Origin: Alentia gelatinosa
Taxonomy: Eukaryota > Annelida > Polychaeta > Phyllodocida > Polynoidae
Assembly: GCA_950022655.1 (NCBI GenBank)
Contig: OX465583.1
Coordinates: forward strand, 12,237,298 to 12,301,297
Length of the DNA stretch: 64,000 nt
Direction: 5' to 3'
Shown here: positions 11,386-21,482 of the stretch, piece by piece
Layout: each line of letters begins with the position of its first letter
Position numbering within the stretch: the stretch's first letter is position 1
Translations under genes and position numbers: made by a program
Notes under the pieces: model-generated
Seen by the model: the letters and a program-made list of their open reading frames with translations, nothing else
The model's database searches: none
Told to the model about the DNA's origin: nothing

Positions 11386-11812
11386 AGGCTAATTCCACCA
11401 GACCAGAGGCTTTATCGGAAAGTCCTAGGAATGTATCAAAGACTATCTTATATGGTAAATTTTTTCGCACGATAAATCGTATAAGCGTCCGAAATTACCA
11501 GAAAATAGTGCGCGCTTCCGCCGCCAGTTTTGCTTATACGATATTTCCCGATTTCCATTTCGGCCCTTTTCGGTTGCTCGGTGGAATCAGCGCTAAGTCC
11601 GGTGATTATCAAACTAAATATAGGTATTTAGAGACCTTGGAACATAAAGTGTTCTTTGTCTTATTATTCTAAAGGTTTTCTTTATAGCTCCCAATTAGAA
11701 ATTGAGTAAAATCGAACAGGATGCGATCATGACTAAAATTCTAAAGGGTACCTCGGCCAAAAAAAAAAGGTATGTTTCTGGTTATCCCCCTCATCTACCT
11801 AGCAAAATCTAA

Positions 11813-12093
11813 GGCCTGGCGTCCACCTACTACGATAGAAATTTAGGCCTACCAATCTGGCACTGATACAAAAAGCAAAAATCGGAGATATATTGGGAAG
11901 GTGCAAAATTGTAGACAAATGTCTAGACACGCCAATCCACCACTCATCGTAAGGGGTTTTATCTGTGTCTAATGGCAGAAACGTGGTCAACTGTCCCACT
12001 ATTAGGTGACCTTCTGACGCAATTTTGAATCTTTATCGGGAGGTGCATCGTAGACCATATCGGAGCCATATCGTTGTAGGTGGACGCTGGGCC
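11813..12093. mobile_element. PIF/Harbinger-like MITE, copy 1
   Basis: Inverted ends GGCCTGGCGTCCACCTACTA and TAGGTGGACGCTGGGCC, flanked by TAA and TTA. The larger relative at 46890-47574 has GGCCCGGCGTCC ends with TTA on both sides. GGCC-starting ends plus a 3-bp TWA duplication suggest the Tourist/Harbinger type. No ORF. Confidence 0.6.
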
Positions 12094-12180
12094 TTACCCT
12101 ACCCAAAACGATTTTGGTTTAAATGAGTTTGTGACGCGCAATTCTGGTAGTGACCGAGAGAGGAGGAAGCTACATTAGGG

Positions 12181-12300
12181 AAACTGGTTAACCTAATTGG
12201 TACGGATCCTCGTCACGTGTTACTTTCGCTAAAACTTTCGCAGTTTTAGTGAAAGTAACAAGGGATGAGGATCCGTACTAATTAGGTTACCAAGTTTCAC
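12181..12300. repeat. Near-perfect 120-bp hairpin
   Basis: AACTGGTTAACCTAATTGG at the left returns as CTAATTAGGTTACCAAGTTT at the right. The inner arm TACGGATCCTCGTCAC pairs with GATGAGGATCCGTA, and TTACTTTCGCTAAAACT pairs with AGTTTTAGTGAAAGTAA. The loop is only a few bases. Positions 12301-13228 show no gene. Confidence 0.7.
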
Positions 12301-13227
12301 TTGTACTATACACCTCTGAATATTTGTAAATATTCAATAACTTACCAAAATAAGTTAACATCGAAGCAAAAATCAAACTAGAGTGGTAGTGCAAAAGTCA
12401 CTTCCTGCTATGAACTTACGCTGGTTCCCTGGTTATTTGCTGGTGTGCTTTACCACAATATTCATAGCCACATTTTCGTAAATAGAATTCAAACTCATAT
12501 AAATTATTTTCTTTGCAAATATTAGTCACATGATATTATTTACTAATTTTCTGCCTGTTTTTTTTGGTCCAGATTTTCATTGTTTATAATTTAGTTTAGT
12601 ATTTCCGCTAATACACATTGGTGTTGCTACGTATCTTCATATGAAGAGACGTTTCATATGCTAGTTGTTAGATGGCTGTAAATCATTATTTCAGTCATAG
12701 ATATAAATATCATATGTTTCTAGAAATCTTTGCATACGATCGACTTTGTTTACATTGTGCATTAATCGTTTGCACAAGGCATCGCAACATCCATGGCATC
12801 ACTTCATAAATAAGTCAGTTTAAACCAATCAGATTGAGTCTTCAAAGTATGGTGGTATGGCTCCATACTGGCACAGTATGCTGGTATGGCTCAACTACCA
12901 AATGCACAGCAGAGGTTGGTATTTGAAGTATTTTGGGGCATAGGTGTATAGTACAAGAAGATAAGACAGGGCAAAGAAAACTATTGAGTTCAAGTGTGAT
13001 AGTTGTACTTATAGATATAGGCCTATGTGTGTAAAAGCCTTTTTTTTTCGTCAAAATATAGTCAGGGATCACAATTTAACCAAAGTGTGCTGATTAGAAT
13101 TTAGAAATTCGTTATATTGTCTTTATTGGTGTTGGTCAGATACGTAGATTTTGTAAAGGCTACATTACTGGCTACTTTCTTTTTGCGGTCTCAGGTGATT
13201 AAGTCCAGCAATATCTTAGGTCACAGT

Positions 13228-13228
<1 letters not shown>

Positions 13229-13278
<50 letters not shown>
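13229..13278. repeat. (CT)25 microsatellite
   Basis: Twenty-five uninterrupted CT units. Confidence 0.97.
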
Positions 13279-13279
<1 letters not shown>

Positions 13280-13496
13280 ATCGGGCATAATGGGATCTAA
13301 TGAGACTTAAAACCCTGTATGTTGATGGCAGCTTAGTCATGGTATGGTTCACAGAACAACTTCTATACCACACCATGTGACAACAGGCAAATGTTGTTCT
13401 ACTCTATTTGAACACTGCATTTGCGGATTTGGTTTATTGGAACTATTTGATGCGGTCATAGGCCGATTAGTGTAGTTCTAAGAAAGAGATTGATGA

Positions 13497-13783
13497 GTGT
13501 TTGGTCTGTGTCCTCGTTTGCCATCGAGATTGGAGTGCGCAGTAATATGAACGAGGCGATAGCCGAGTGAATATTCTGAAGCACTCCAAACGAGATAGTG
13601 AACAGAGACTCAGACCAAGCACAAATATGTTTCTGATTTTATCTTATCCTGGAAATATTTATCTCTTTATCACCCGTTGAGAATGAGTTACTATTTTCGC
13701 AAGCCTGTTGAGAACGAGTTCGTAATGCGAAGCCTATGGATGTTTATACCAGCCTATGGATGTTTATACCAGGCTAAGATAAA
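13497..13783 (-). mobile_element. Foldback element DDF-F
   Basis: The hairpin half has arms GTTTGGTCTGTGTCCTCGTT and its return, and the apex ATGAACGAGGCGATAGCCGAGTGAAT at about 13548-13573. It is followed by TTTTATCTTATCCTGG and its inverted partner CCAGGCTAAGATAAA (to 13783). The apex loop is GATA instead of a triloop. A 19-bp internal unit (AGCCTATGGATGTTTATAC) is tandemly doubled. Confidence 0.6.
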
Positions 13784-13840
13784 TTACGGAACTCCACTCT
13801 CTATCCATCTTCCCCATCTCCACAGATGGTGATATAGTCG

Positions 13841-14113
13841 TAATATTATCATGAAATATCACAAAATTTCATACGATTGTTTATATGGCATGAGTTGTCT
13901 TTGCGGAATGATATCACGAAGCGGAGCTGAGTGATATCTGTAGCAGAAGACAACGAATGGCATGTAAACAATTATATGAAATTGAGTAATGTTTAGATTT
14001 TATCCTACCCTGTCACATAATTTTAACTTCATATGTCACCAGTGGCATAAATATTTTATGGCATAACCGTGGCATACAGGAGCACCATGTTAAGTCTATG
14101 GAGGGGTAGGATA
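13841..14113 (-). mobile_element. Foldback element DDF-C, copy 2
   Basis: Same layout and much the same sequence as 6951-7211. The apex is TCACGAAGCGGAGCTGAGTGA, again with AGC/GCT and now a GGA loop. The first-palindrome ends TTTATCCTACCCTGTCA and GGGGTAGGATAA are well kept. Confidence 0.75.
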
Positions 14114-14184
14114 ATACTATTTATCATACACCTGTGCACATCTATCTGATGGTTATTGACCTCTGATCAGTGCATCGTAAATAA

Positions 14185-14290
14185 TTATATAGAACGACCT
14201 GACCATGCTGTATATGCTACAAAAGGAGATGGGGAATTGTTGTTATTTACGGAACAAGGCCCCAGGCCGAGTTCCGTAAATTCTATTCTG
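14185..14290 (+). repeat. Repeat related to 21411-21540 (inverted)
   Basis: The segments TATAGAACG..CTGACCATGCTGTA and a small hairpin with GGAAC/GTTCC arms reappear on the other strand at 21.41-21.54 kb. The long open frame crossing this region is made of this repeat plus the start of the next DDF-A copy, and is not a gene. Confidence 0.5.
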
Positions 14291-14581
14291 CTAATTTTAT
14301 TCAACCCTTACAAGGCAAACTGGACTGAAACAATTGACAAAACTGAATCTATTGCCAAAAGTGAATTGGACAAAATGTGTATGAAATATCAAAGACAAGG
14401 GGGACCGGGGAGCAGAACGGACACAGATGAGCCTGACATCAGTGGTTTTTTGGGATTAAAAAAAAAAAATTTGCTGCAGTTAATTCGCAAAGGTTGGTGG
14501 TCTTCCATTAAACTCATCATTGTATCATCCAGGACTTGCACAGGTGGAATATATATCACCAAACTGTTGTGTATAGACCTT

Positions 14582-14884
14582 TATCCTACCCTTAATATAA
14601 AATCCCATAGGCTTAACATTGGGTTTCCGTATGCCACGCTGACTGGCATACGGAGTTTTATATGCCACTAGTGGCATACAGCATTGTTATCACGTAATAT
14701 TCCAAAATCGAGGAGATAGGGTAGGATAAAATCAAAACCTGATTCGTTTTAATCTTGGCCACCGCATTCCACTCCTGAAGTTTTGGCTCGGGACTTCACT
14801 CGGCTTCGCCTCATGAAGTCACTTTGCCAAACTCCAGTCGTGGAATACGGTGGACAAGATTAAACCTCATCCAGTTTTACGATA
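14582..14884 (+). mobile_element. Foldback element DDF-A, copy 3
   Basis: Full-length plus copy directly followed by copy 4. Apex ACTCGGCTTCGCCTCATGA. The end TTTTACGATA is separated by only one base from the next TATCCTACCCC start. Confidence 0.85.
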
Positions 14885-14885
14885 T

Positions 14886-15188
14886 TATCCTACCCCTAAT
14901 ATGAAATCCCATAGGCTTAACATTGAGTTTCCATATGCCCCTCTGACTGGCATACGGAGTTTTATATGCCACTAGTGGCATACAGAATTGGTATCACATA
15001 ATATTCCACAATCGAGGAGACAGGGTAGGATAAAATCAAAACCTGATTCATTTTTATCTGGGCCGCCGCATGCCACTCCTGGAGTTTTGGCTCCGGACTT
15101 CACTCTGCTTTGCCTCATGAAGTCACTATGCCAAACTCCAGTTGTGGCATACGGTGGACAAAATTAAAACTCATCCAGTTTTACGATA
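14886..15188 (+). mobile_element. Foldback element DDF-A, copy 4 (tandem)
   Basis: Second tandem copy with substitutions relative to copy 3 (for example CTCTGCTTTGCCTCATGA at the apex). The divergence between the two means the pair is not a very recent duplication. Confidence 0.85.
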
Positions 15189-15984
15189 TTCGCATATCCA
15201 ATCTTCTGAGATTTAGTTCTTGGACACCTGTCATACGATGTAGTCGGTTGTCAGTATGCAACATGGCATAATTATGCAAACAAACATGCAATGCTCTATT
15301 TTGGAGCGGTTGAAGCTTATTTTGATATACTGAGCTCGATTATGACCCAAAGAGAAACTTCTAAATAAAAGCCAAACTCCACTGCAGGCACATCTATAGA
15401 CCATATGCATGTACACACCAATAATGTCTATGTCAGTCATGTCGACATTCTAAATGAACCATTATTAGTGATCGCTATCCAAATTTTCAGCAAAATAAAA
15501 TGGAAAAGAAATCCAGTTTCAAAGGTCGAAGGTTTCGTAACCTAGTCATTGAATATTATAAATGTTGGATGAATAATTGGAGTGAACTGGCATTAATAGA
15601 TTATGGAAAATACTGTCATAGATTATTACAATATATCTAGACCGATATTCACGCCATTGACATCCCCTTTACACACAGTAGCGCTCACGGTGCATCGACA
15701 AGTTCGCTTATTTGTAGGCCAAGCAAAATCAGTGAACTGCGAAGTGTTAGCGCGGTATTGAATAGACCAGAAATACCTCTTTAGTAGGTCAAGTGTTGTG
15801 GCACGAATCACAAAGGGGTCTGATGGAAACCCCACTATCACACGGGTGTTTTATTATCTATCATCTGAAGATTAATCCTAGTCTCCCGTCTACAATTATT
15901 AACTTATTTATATCGTTCATTCTCATTTAGAACAATCTGTTCAGTGCGAGATTGACATGTGTGGAGTTATAGGGTAAATGGTAG
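15189..15984. other. Intronic sequence without a recognised gene
   Basis: Contains a 71-codon minus-strand open frame (15626-15841) with an RTCRCTV stretch. It has no acceptor that fits the receptor phase and no known domain. Nothing else stands out. Confidence 0.4.
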
Positions 15985-16233
15985 ACTGGCTTCAGTCCCT
16001 GTATCCTATGGCTATCCCTCCACCTACCTCACCCCTCCTCGCTGGGATACAGGCTTTAGTCCCTGTATCCTATACCTACTCCTCCACCTCCCCCACCCTA
16101 GACTGGCTGTAGTCCCTGCATCCTATGCCTACCCCTCCAACTACCTCATCCCTCCTCGCTGGGATACATACAGGCTTCAGTCCTTGCATCCTATACCTAT
16201 CCCTCCACCTACCTTACCCATCCTCGCCGGGAT
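15985..16233 (+). repeat. Minisatellite, ~60-bp unit, about four copies
   Basis: Repeated blocks CAGTCCCTGTATCCTAT, CCCTCCACCTACCTCACCC and CTCGCTGGGATACA recur in order about four times with small length changes. A single diverged unit is found near 36170-36215 (CCCTGTACCCCTCAACCTAC). Confidence 0.75.
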
Positions 16234-16237
16234 ACCA

Positions 16238-16478
16238 GGGGCCCGTTGGATAATCTAGGATCTTACTTAAAGACCCTTTTCTGTACCTTGCACAGGGGTT
16301 ATCATTTGATAATATTTATGTTCGTTTATTAAGACAGTATCAGCCATCCATAAGGTCGTCCATAAGTGTTTAGTAAAGTTGACCCACATCGTCCCTGGCT
16401 GTCTATGGCATACAGAAAAGGGTCTACATGGAGGAGCCGAGGATATTCAAAAGCGCACTGGTTGATTCCTGGGCCTGT
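16238..16478. mobile_element. TIR MITE (GGGGCCCGTT family), decayed copy
   Basis: Starts GGGGCCCGTTGGATAATC and shares AGACCCTTTTCTGTA, AAGGTCGTCCATAAG and CAGAAAAGGGTCTACATG with the intact element at 26579-26798. The right end is damaged. Confidence 0.55.
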
Positions 16479-16772
16479 CAGGTGCCAGGGGAAGTCCAAA
16501 TATTGCAAAGTAGTTTTATTTCTTAATAATGTCCAGAATCAAGGACTTGGGCAAGTCTAGGTAAACGTTTGTGGTGAATGATGGAGATGAAGTTGGGGGG
16601 GGGGGGGGGTGGAGGGTTGCGTGCGCTGGGAGATGTAGAGGTGAGGAAATGGGACGTGTATGCGACATTTTGGAGGGGGTGACCTCGCGACCTCACTCCT
16701 TCGCGTGAGTTATGAATGTACATCAAATGAATGCCCACCGAAAACCTTACACGACATAGTACACTGCTTTAT

Positions 16773-17356
16773 TATCCACCTTATACAAAGTGTCCATGGA
16801 GAACACATGGTTAGTGTGTATCTACATACCCGGGGCATACAGATATATCCACCTAATACAAAGTGTCCATGGAGAACACATGGCTAGAGTGTATCTTCAT
16901 ACCTGGGGCATACAGATATATCCACCTAATACAAAGTGTCCATAGAAAACACATGGGGAGTGTGTATCACCATACCTGGAGCATAGAGATATATCCACCT
17001 AATACAAAGTGTCCATTGAAAACACATAAGCAGTGTGTATCACCATACCTGGAGCATGCAGATATATCCACCTAATACAGAGTGTCCATAGAAAACACAT
17101 AAGGAGTGTGTATCACCATACCCGGAGCATACAGATATATCCAACTAATACAAAGTGTCTATGGAAAACACATGGCTAGTGTGTATCTACATACCTGGGG
17201 CATACAGATATATCCACCTAATACAAAGTGTCTATGGAAAACACATGGCTAGAGTGTATCTACACACCCGGGACATACAGATATATCCACCTAATACATT
17301 GTGTCTATGGAAAACACATGGCTAGCGTGTATATACATACCTGTGGCATACGGATA
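16773..17356 (+). repeat. Minisatellite, eight units of 73 bp
   Basis: TATCCACC-type unit starts fall at 16773, 16846, 16919, 16992, 17065, 17138, 17211 and 17284, a constant 73-bp period. Each unit contains AATACAAAGTGTCCATGG, AAACACATGG and GGAGCATACAGATATA variants. The same unit occurs inverted at 17880-18245. Frames open across it are artefacts of the repeat. Confidence 0.9.
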
Positions 17357-17471
17357 TGTTGTATGCTCCGGGATGCGCATACAGAAAAATAGTGCGTAGG
17401 AAAAAATAATGCATACCTAAAATGAATTAATATGAGTACCCCACTTGTCAGGAAAAGGTCGATGATAAATA

Positions 17472-17615
17472 CAATATAGACTGGTTTCAGATAATAGCGG
17501 TTGTATACTCCTCAGAGTTGACTCCGGCGCAATATCCTCGCATGAGTTCCGCTATTACTACGCGTCAACTCCTTGGAGCATACGGCCGCTTGTATCTGAA
17601 ACCAGTCAATATTGT
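17472..17615. repeat. Long hairpin between the two inverted arrays
   Basis: CAATATAGACTGGTTTCAGAT returns inverted as ATCTGAAACCAGTCAATATTG. The inner arms have GTTGACTCC and its partner near TACTACGCGTCAACTCC. The motif TACTACGCGTCAACT is shared with the hairpin at 29284-29429. Confidence 0.65.
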
Positions 17616-17879
17616 GTATGTATATGTGGTCTACATGTGTGTCTCCTGCGTATAGGCTCTTGTTATGATTGCATGTTGTTTCATGATTGATAAACGCCAT
17701 TCCCTGGTAACTGCTGTATATATGATTCACAATGAGGTACATATCTCGTAACTTCCAATCATATCCAGCCCTACTTTGCAAGAATTCATAGGGTGATAGC
17801 TATTATGACTTTACCGTTTCCTTTTTAATATAGCTGGCAAACTTTGTGCGCCATTTTCCCGTCTGCGCCAGACGTTTGC

Positions 17880-18245
17880 AACCCGGAGTATGCTCCGGGT
17901 ATGTAGTTACACACTCCTTATGTGTTTTCTATGGACACTCTGTATTAGGTGGATGTAACTGTATGTGCCAGGTATGTCCATACACACTCACTATGTGTTT
18001 TCTATGGACACTTTGTATTAGGTGGATGTATATGTATGCTCTGGGTATGGTGATACATACGCCCTATGTGTTTCTATGGACACTTTGAATTAGGTGGATA
18101 TATCTGCATGCTCCGGGTATGGTGATACACACTCCCCATGTGTTTTCTATGGACACTCTGTATTAGGTGGATATATCAGTATGTGCCGGGTATGTCCATA
18201 CAAACTCCCTCTGTGTTTTCTATGGACACATTGTATCCGGTGAAC
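17880..18245 (-). repeat. Minisatellite, five inverted units of 72-73 bp
   Basis: GGTGGAT landmarks occur at 17948, 18021, 18093, 18166 and, altered, about 18239. The unit is the reverse complement of the array at 16773-17356. Together the arrays make an inverted repeat of about 1.5 kb. Confidence 0.85.
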
Positions 18246-18347
18246 TTCCTTTATATGTCGATACTGGGGAGGATACCTGGAAGAACAGCCTTATACCGAG
18301 ACATGTGTTTCCTCAATAAGAAAACTCCCAAAAATCGTGGGCCTCCT

Positions 18348-18566
18348 TTAAGGGGGTGTTCCACTGGACCGACGGTAGCCGATTCCGTAGCCAAACAATC
18401 GCCGATTATTATCGGATGCCCTAGAATTTCTCAAATCTTTGAAAATGGTCATTTATTAAACTATTATTATCAGAATTAGATAAATTACAATACGTGAGGT
18501 TCCTCTTAAGGGCCCAGGAACAATTGATCGGGTGAGAAATCGGCCTGATGGATTGTGCTCTTTAGA
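18348..18566. mobile_element. TTAA-type MITE, decayed copy
   Basis: Begins TTAAGGGGGTGTTCCACTGG and follows the sequence of 4081-4297 in inverted orientation. The far end is damaged. Positions 18567-19335 hold two overlapping minus-strand open frames of 70 and 76 codons (18871-19276) with no recognised domain. Confidence 0.55.
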
Positions 18567-19335
18567 TTCATTTGAAATCTTAACGTCAGGGTTACACTTG
18601 ACCTCTTTCAGTGTACACACATGTGTTCAAACCGTACACTTCCAATTCTAATAGGAATCTTGATAATTTCTAAAAATGATAACCACAAATCGCATGGACA
18701 GTTTATCTATACAAGAGTTCCAGGAAGTGAAAAAAAAGTGAGTAAATTTGAATATTTGCAAAACATGATAAACCAGTGAGCGGCGCAAAGAGTGTACTTT
18801 TTAAGTCGGAAGAAAGCATATGCACAAATTACTTGACTTTTGATACATGTGGAATGACTGGATTTCAAGGCTATATCTGTACCTTTAATGTATATAGATT
18901 AGACATCCGTTCAAGAAGATTAATCCCGTGATGAAGTGATAATGCCACATCGTGTTTGTCGATTATGTTGCGGTTCTTGTGACTGGGTCTAAGTCCCTTC
19001 ATACATGTATGGTTTAAAGAGATTAAGGACTTGGACCAATGCCTAAAGGAAATGATACCAATCTTAGCTCTGGTGACACCATCGTTTGGAACAACATGCA
19101 AGAGTCTCCTCTATTATATTAATGCTGTTTGATTTGATTCTATTCCTCACAATGAAAACATATCCATATCTACAGGACTTCCTTGTATATGATGCGCTCC
19201 TATGATCCTTGCATCCTATGAATAATGAGCATTTCACACTATACAACATACGCTTTTGATGATAATAAACGAACACAAAAATCTAATAAGAAGAAAAACA
19301 AGTATAGGACTTTACATTTTCTCTAATCAGGTACT

Positions 19336-19818
19336 ATAGAGGAAACTGCTATAGGGTCAGAGCTTGTATCCCATCGAGTTTGAATTACTTAGAAATTCAT
19401 AAGGCGAAGAATTATGTAGCGATTCAAACGAGATGAGATCGAGTTCTGACCCTTTATCTCACCCCAGATATTTTTTCTCCATAGACTTAACATTGGAAAC
19501 TCGTATCTAACACCCAATAATAACCAAAAATAACCAATGGGGGATAATGTCACCAATGTTAGCCCATTAGTCAATATTAAGGGTGAGATAAATTCAGAAA
19601 CCCATTCAAGTTTAGGGTCAGAGCTCGATCCCATCTCATTTGAATCACATAGCAATTCACGCGGCTTCGCCTTGTGAATTACTACGTGATTCAAACTCGA
19701 TGGGATACAAGCTCAGACCCTAAACTTTCATGGGTTTCCTCTATAAAACTTGATGGGTGTTGGATACGAGTTCCCAATGTTAGGTCTATGGAGAAGAAAA
19801 TACCAGGGTTAAGATAAG
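19336..19818. mobile_element. Foldback element DDF-D, compound locus
   Basis: A hairpin half (GGGTCAGAGCTTGTATCCCA) is followed by a first palindrome from TTATCTCACCCC to GGGTGAGATAA with the CCATAGACTTAACATTGG core. A second hairpin half has the apex TTCACGCGGCTTCGCCTTGTGAA (about 19656-19678). A further partial core, CCCAATGTTAGGTCTATGG, follows. Another partial copy (CCATAGGATTAACATTAGG) runs to about 20000. It appears to be nested or recombined DDF-D copies. Confidence 0.6.
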
Positions 19819-20323
19819 ACAGATTATTTCAGTATTTTTTTTCCATAGGATTAACATTAGGAGCTCACACTCCACGGCCATGAAAGTAGTGTACTAATTG
19901 CTAATCTTCTTTTTTTTTTAAATTAATTAAAAATGTTCCTAATCATGTACACGGGGCGAGATAAAATCAAAAACCCACTGGATGAAAATAAATTGGTCCA
20001 TATTAAGTTATTTTCATATGGTGAGTTTCCTTCTAATTATTTGCAACACCTAAATATATATGGAATAAAGAATAACGTTGATTGATGATTAAGTATGGGG
20101 GGGGGGGTGCTAAAAACACCGCATCTCTGTCTTTCCATCTTCATCGGTGGATACAGCGGTAGGCGGTTTATCAGTACGAACCGTCTTCACATCTAACTAG
20201 TGAATATGGGTTAATACTATGTTCCCCCGGTCTACCTGCTTATTTGACCACGGTAGACTCCGCCCTATTCCTCTAGTGAAGTTTGTTCAGTATTCTACAT
20301 ACAGTAATGTGTGCCCTATGTAT

Positions 20324-20626
20324 TATCGTAAAACTGGATGAGTTTTAATCTTGGCCACTGTATTCCACAACTGGAGTTTGCAATAGTGACTTCATGAGGC
20401 GAAGCCGAGTGAAGTCCGGAGCCAAGACTCCAGGAGTGGCATGTGGTGGCCAAGATTAAAACGAATCAGGTTTTGATTTTATCCTACCCTATCTCCTCGA
20501 TCTTGGAATATTATGTGATAACAACTCTGTATGCCACTAGTGGCATATAAAACTCTGTATGCCAGTCAGCGTGGCATACGGAAACTCAATGTTAAGCCTA
20601 TGGGATTTTATATTAGGGGTAGGATA
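20324..20626 (-). mobile_element. Foldback element DDF-A, copy 5, in receptor intron 1
   Basis: Complete minus-orientation copy from TATCGTAAAACTGG to GGGGTAGGATA. The apex on the plus strand is CATGAGGCGAAGCCGAGTG (about 20401-20419), containing GCGAAGC. It lies about 100 bp downstream of the first coding exon of the receptor gene. Confidence 0.85.
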
Positions 20627-20729
20627 AATAGTAAGTAAACAGAGCCGAGACTAAACAAACCGTCCAACTTTCCCATGCATATGTATAAGGGGTGAAAAGT
20701 TTAAAACACGTCCTTGGATCTCAACTCAC

Positions 20730-20781
20730 CTGTCATCGCAATGATGAGGGCCAGCACCGCAGTGCTCGCAAAGTCCCCCAT
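20730..20781 (-). CDS. Nicotinic-receptor-like subunit, exon 1 (signal peptide)
   Basis: Fifty-two coding bases on the minus strand, starting ATG at 20781 with A at -3 and G at +4. They encode MGDFASTAVLALIIAMT and one extra base, followed at once by a strong donor, ACAG/GTGAGT. The peptide is a typical signal-peptide start: a short polar lead and then a hydrophobic run. It is the first ATG after the predicted transcription start. The one-base overhang fits the exon at 5915-6075, which starts with GA and needs one base to give GGA. Joining the two gives a signal peptide leading into the receptor ligand-binding domain, with cleavage likely near VEGTSA. The link across 14.7 kb is an inference from strand, phase and expected protein layout; no transcript is available. 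Confidence 0.65.
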
Positions 20782-20928
20782 CCTCCTCACTGATGATGCA
20801 CCTTCCTGATCAATGTCTGCTTCCTTCTGGTACTCGGATCGTTCTGCTGGTAATGCAGGATGACTGGGACGTAGGCAAAGCTGACCACTTGCGTGATACT
20901 CTGCTGCAGTGGCCGAGTGCTGTAGTCT
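20782..20928 (-). other. Predicted 5' untranslated region of the receptor gene
   Basis: About 147 bases between the predicted start site and the ATG. It is GC-rich compared with the AT-rich surroundings and has no upstream ATG. Open frames across it in the other two frames are therefore not needed as explanations. Confidence 0.5.
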
Positions 20929-20958
20929 GAGCGTGTCTGGATCCCCCGGCGTTTTATA
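20923..20958 (-). promoter_or_regulatory. Core promoter: TATA box and initiator
   Basis: On the minus strand TATAAAA (20958-20952) lies 30 bases before the A of CTCAGAC (A at 20928), which fits the initiator consensus. The spacing is the usual one for a TATA-Inr promoter. It would drive the exon at 20730-20781. Confidence 0.55.
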
Positions 20959-21410
20959 CATACACTGTGCCCCACCGGGAGCAGTCAAGCGTTGACAGAC
21001 TCTGGTCAAATATAGACCAAGCCAAAGCTAACGTACTCCTCGTAGTGCCGCTGGGTGTAACTGCATATGGTGTAAGTTTGAATATGTGGAGTATATTTGT
21101 TGTCGTTCTGATAAATTAAAGCATCATTTCTTAGCACCTTACTGCGAGATCCCGATCAAATCATTACCATTACTATATATACCCATGCCGTATTTACTGT
21201 AAATACGTACCGTTTTGACATATAACGTAAGAATACTGTATGGACCACTGGTCCGTACACTAAAATACGGACCACCTTGCCAAACACGTTTATTAACATA
21301 TCGGTTGTTAAAAATTAAATCAATGATTTCTTTTAAAATTTTGGGTATATAGTAAATATATAACGTCCAACCATGCTTGTACAAGTCATAGGGCTCGATA
21401 ATTTGGTTGG

Positions 21411-21482
21411 TAATAAGCTTGGTAATTTACGGTTTGTGTGGAACTCGGCATGAATGCCTCGTTCCGTACAAACCGTAAATCA
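21411..21482. repeat. Hairpin with GGAAC-GA-GGC apex
   Basis: GGTAATTTACGGTTTGTG and its return CAAACCGTAAATCACC flank an inner palindrome, which on the minus strand reads GGAACGAGGC ATTCAT GCCGAGTTCC. It has the tandem GA/GA mismatch seen in the DDF hairpins. A related copy is at 14185-14290. Confidence 0.6.

Noticed and set aside
14156..14671. 171-codon open frame
   Set aside because: It starts at TTG, has a poly-Lys run from an A tract, and ends inside a DDF-A foldback element. It is a chance fusion of repeats.
16660..18479. Several open frames of 60-113 codons in the 16.7-18.5 kb region
   Set aside because: They are translations of the 73-bp minisatellite and repeat the same peptide blocks; no start context or motif supports a gene.
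18871..19276. Two overlapping minus-strand frames that could be one shifted gene
   Set aside because: No recognised domain, low-complexity start, and no splice or start signals; reported only as a note.
20130..20207. Possible alternative second exon on the minus strand (acceptor TAGTTAG then AT GTG AAG)
   Set aside because: The phase fits and the frame is open for 25 codons, but the polypyrimidine tract is weak, no donor is convincing, and the 5915-6075 exon gives a recognised receptor domain.
20701..21009. 102-codon minus-strand frame
   Set aside because: Its 3' part is the signal-peptide exon and splice donor, and the rest lies in the promoter and 5' untranslated region; the long frame is incidental.
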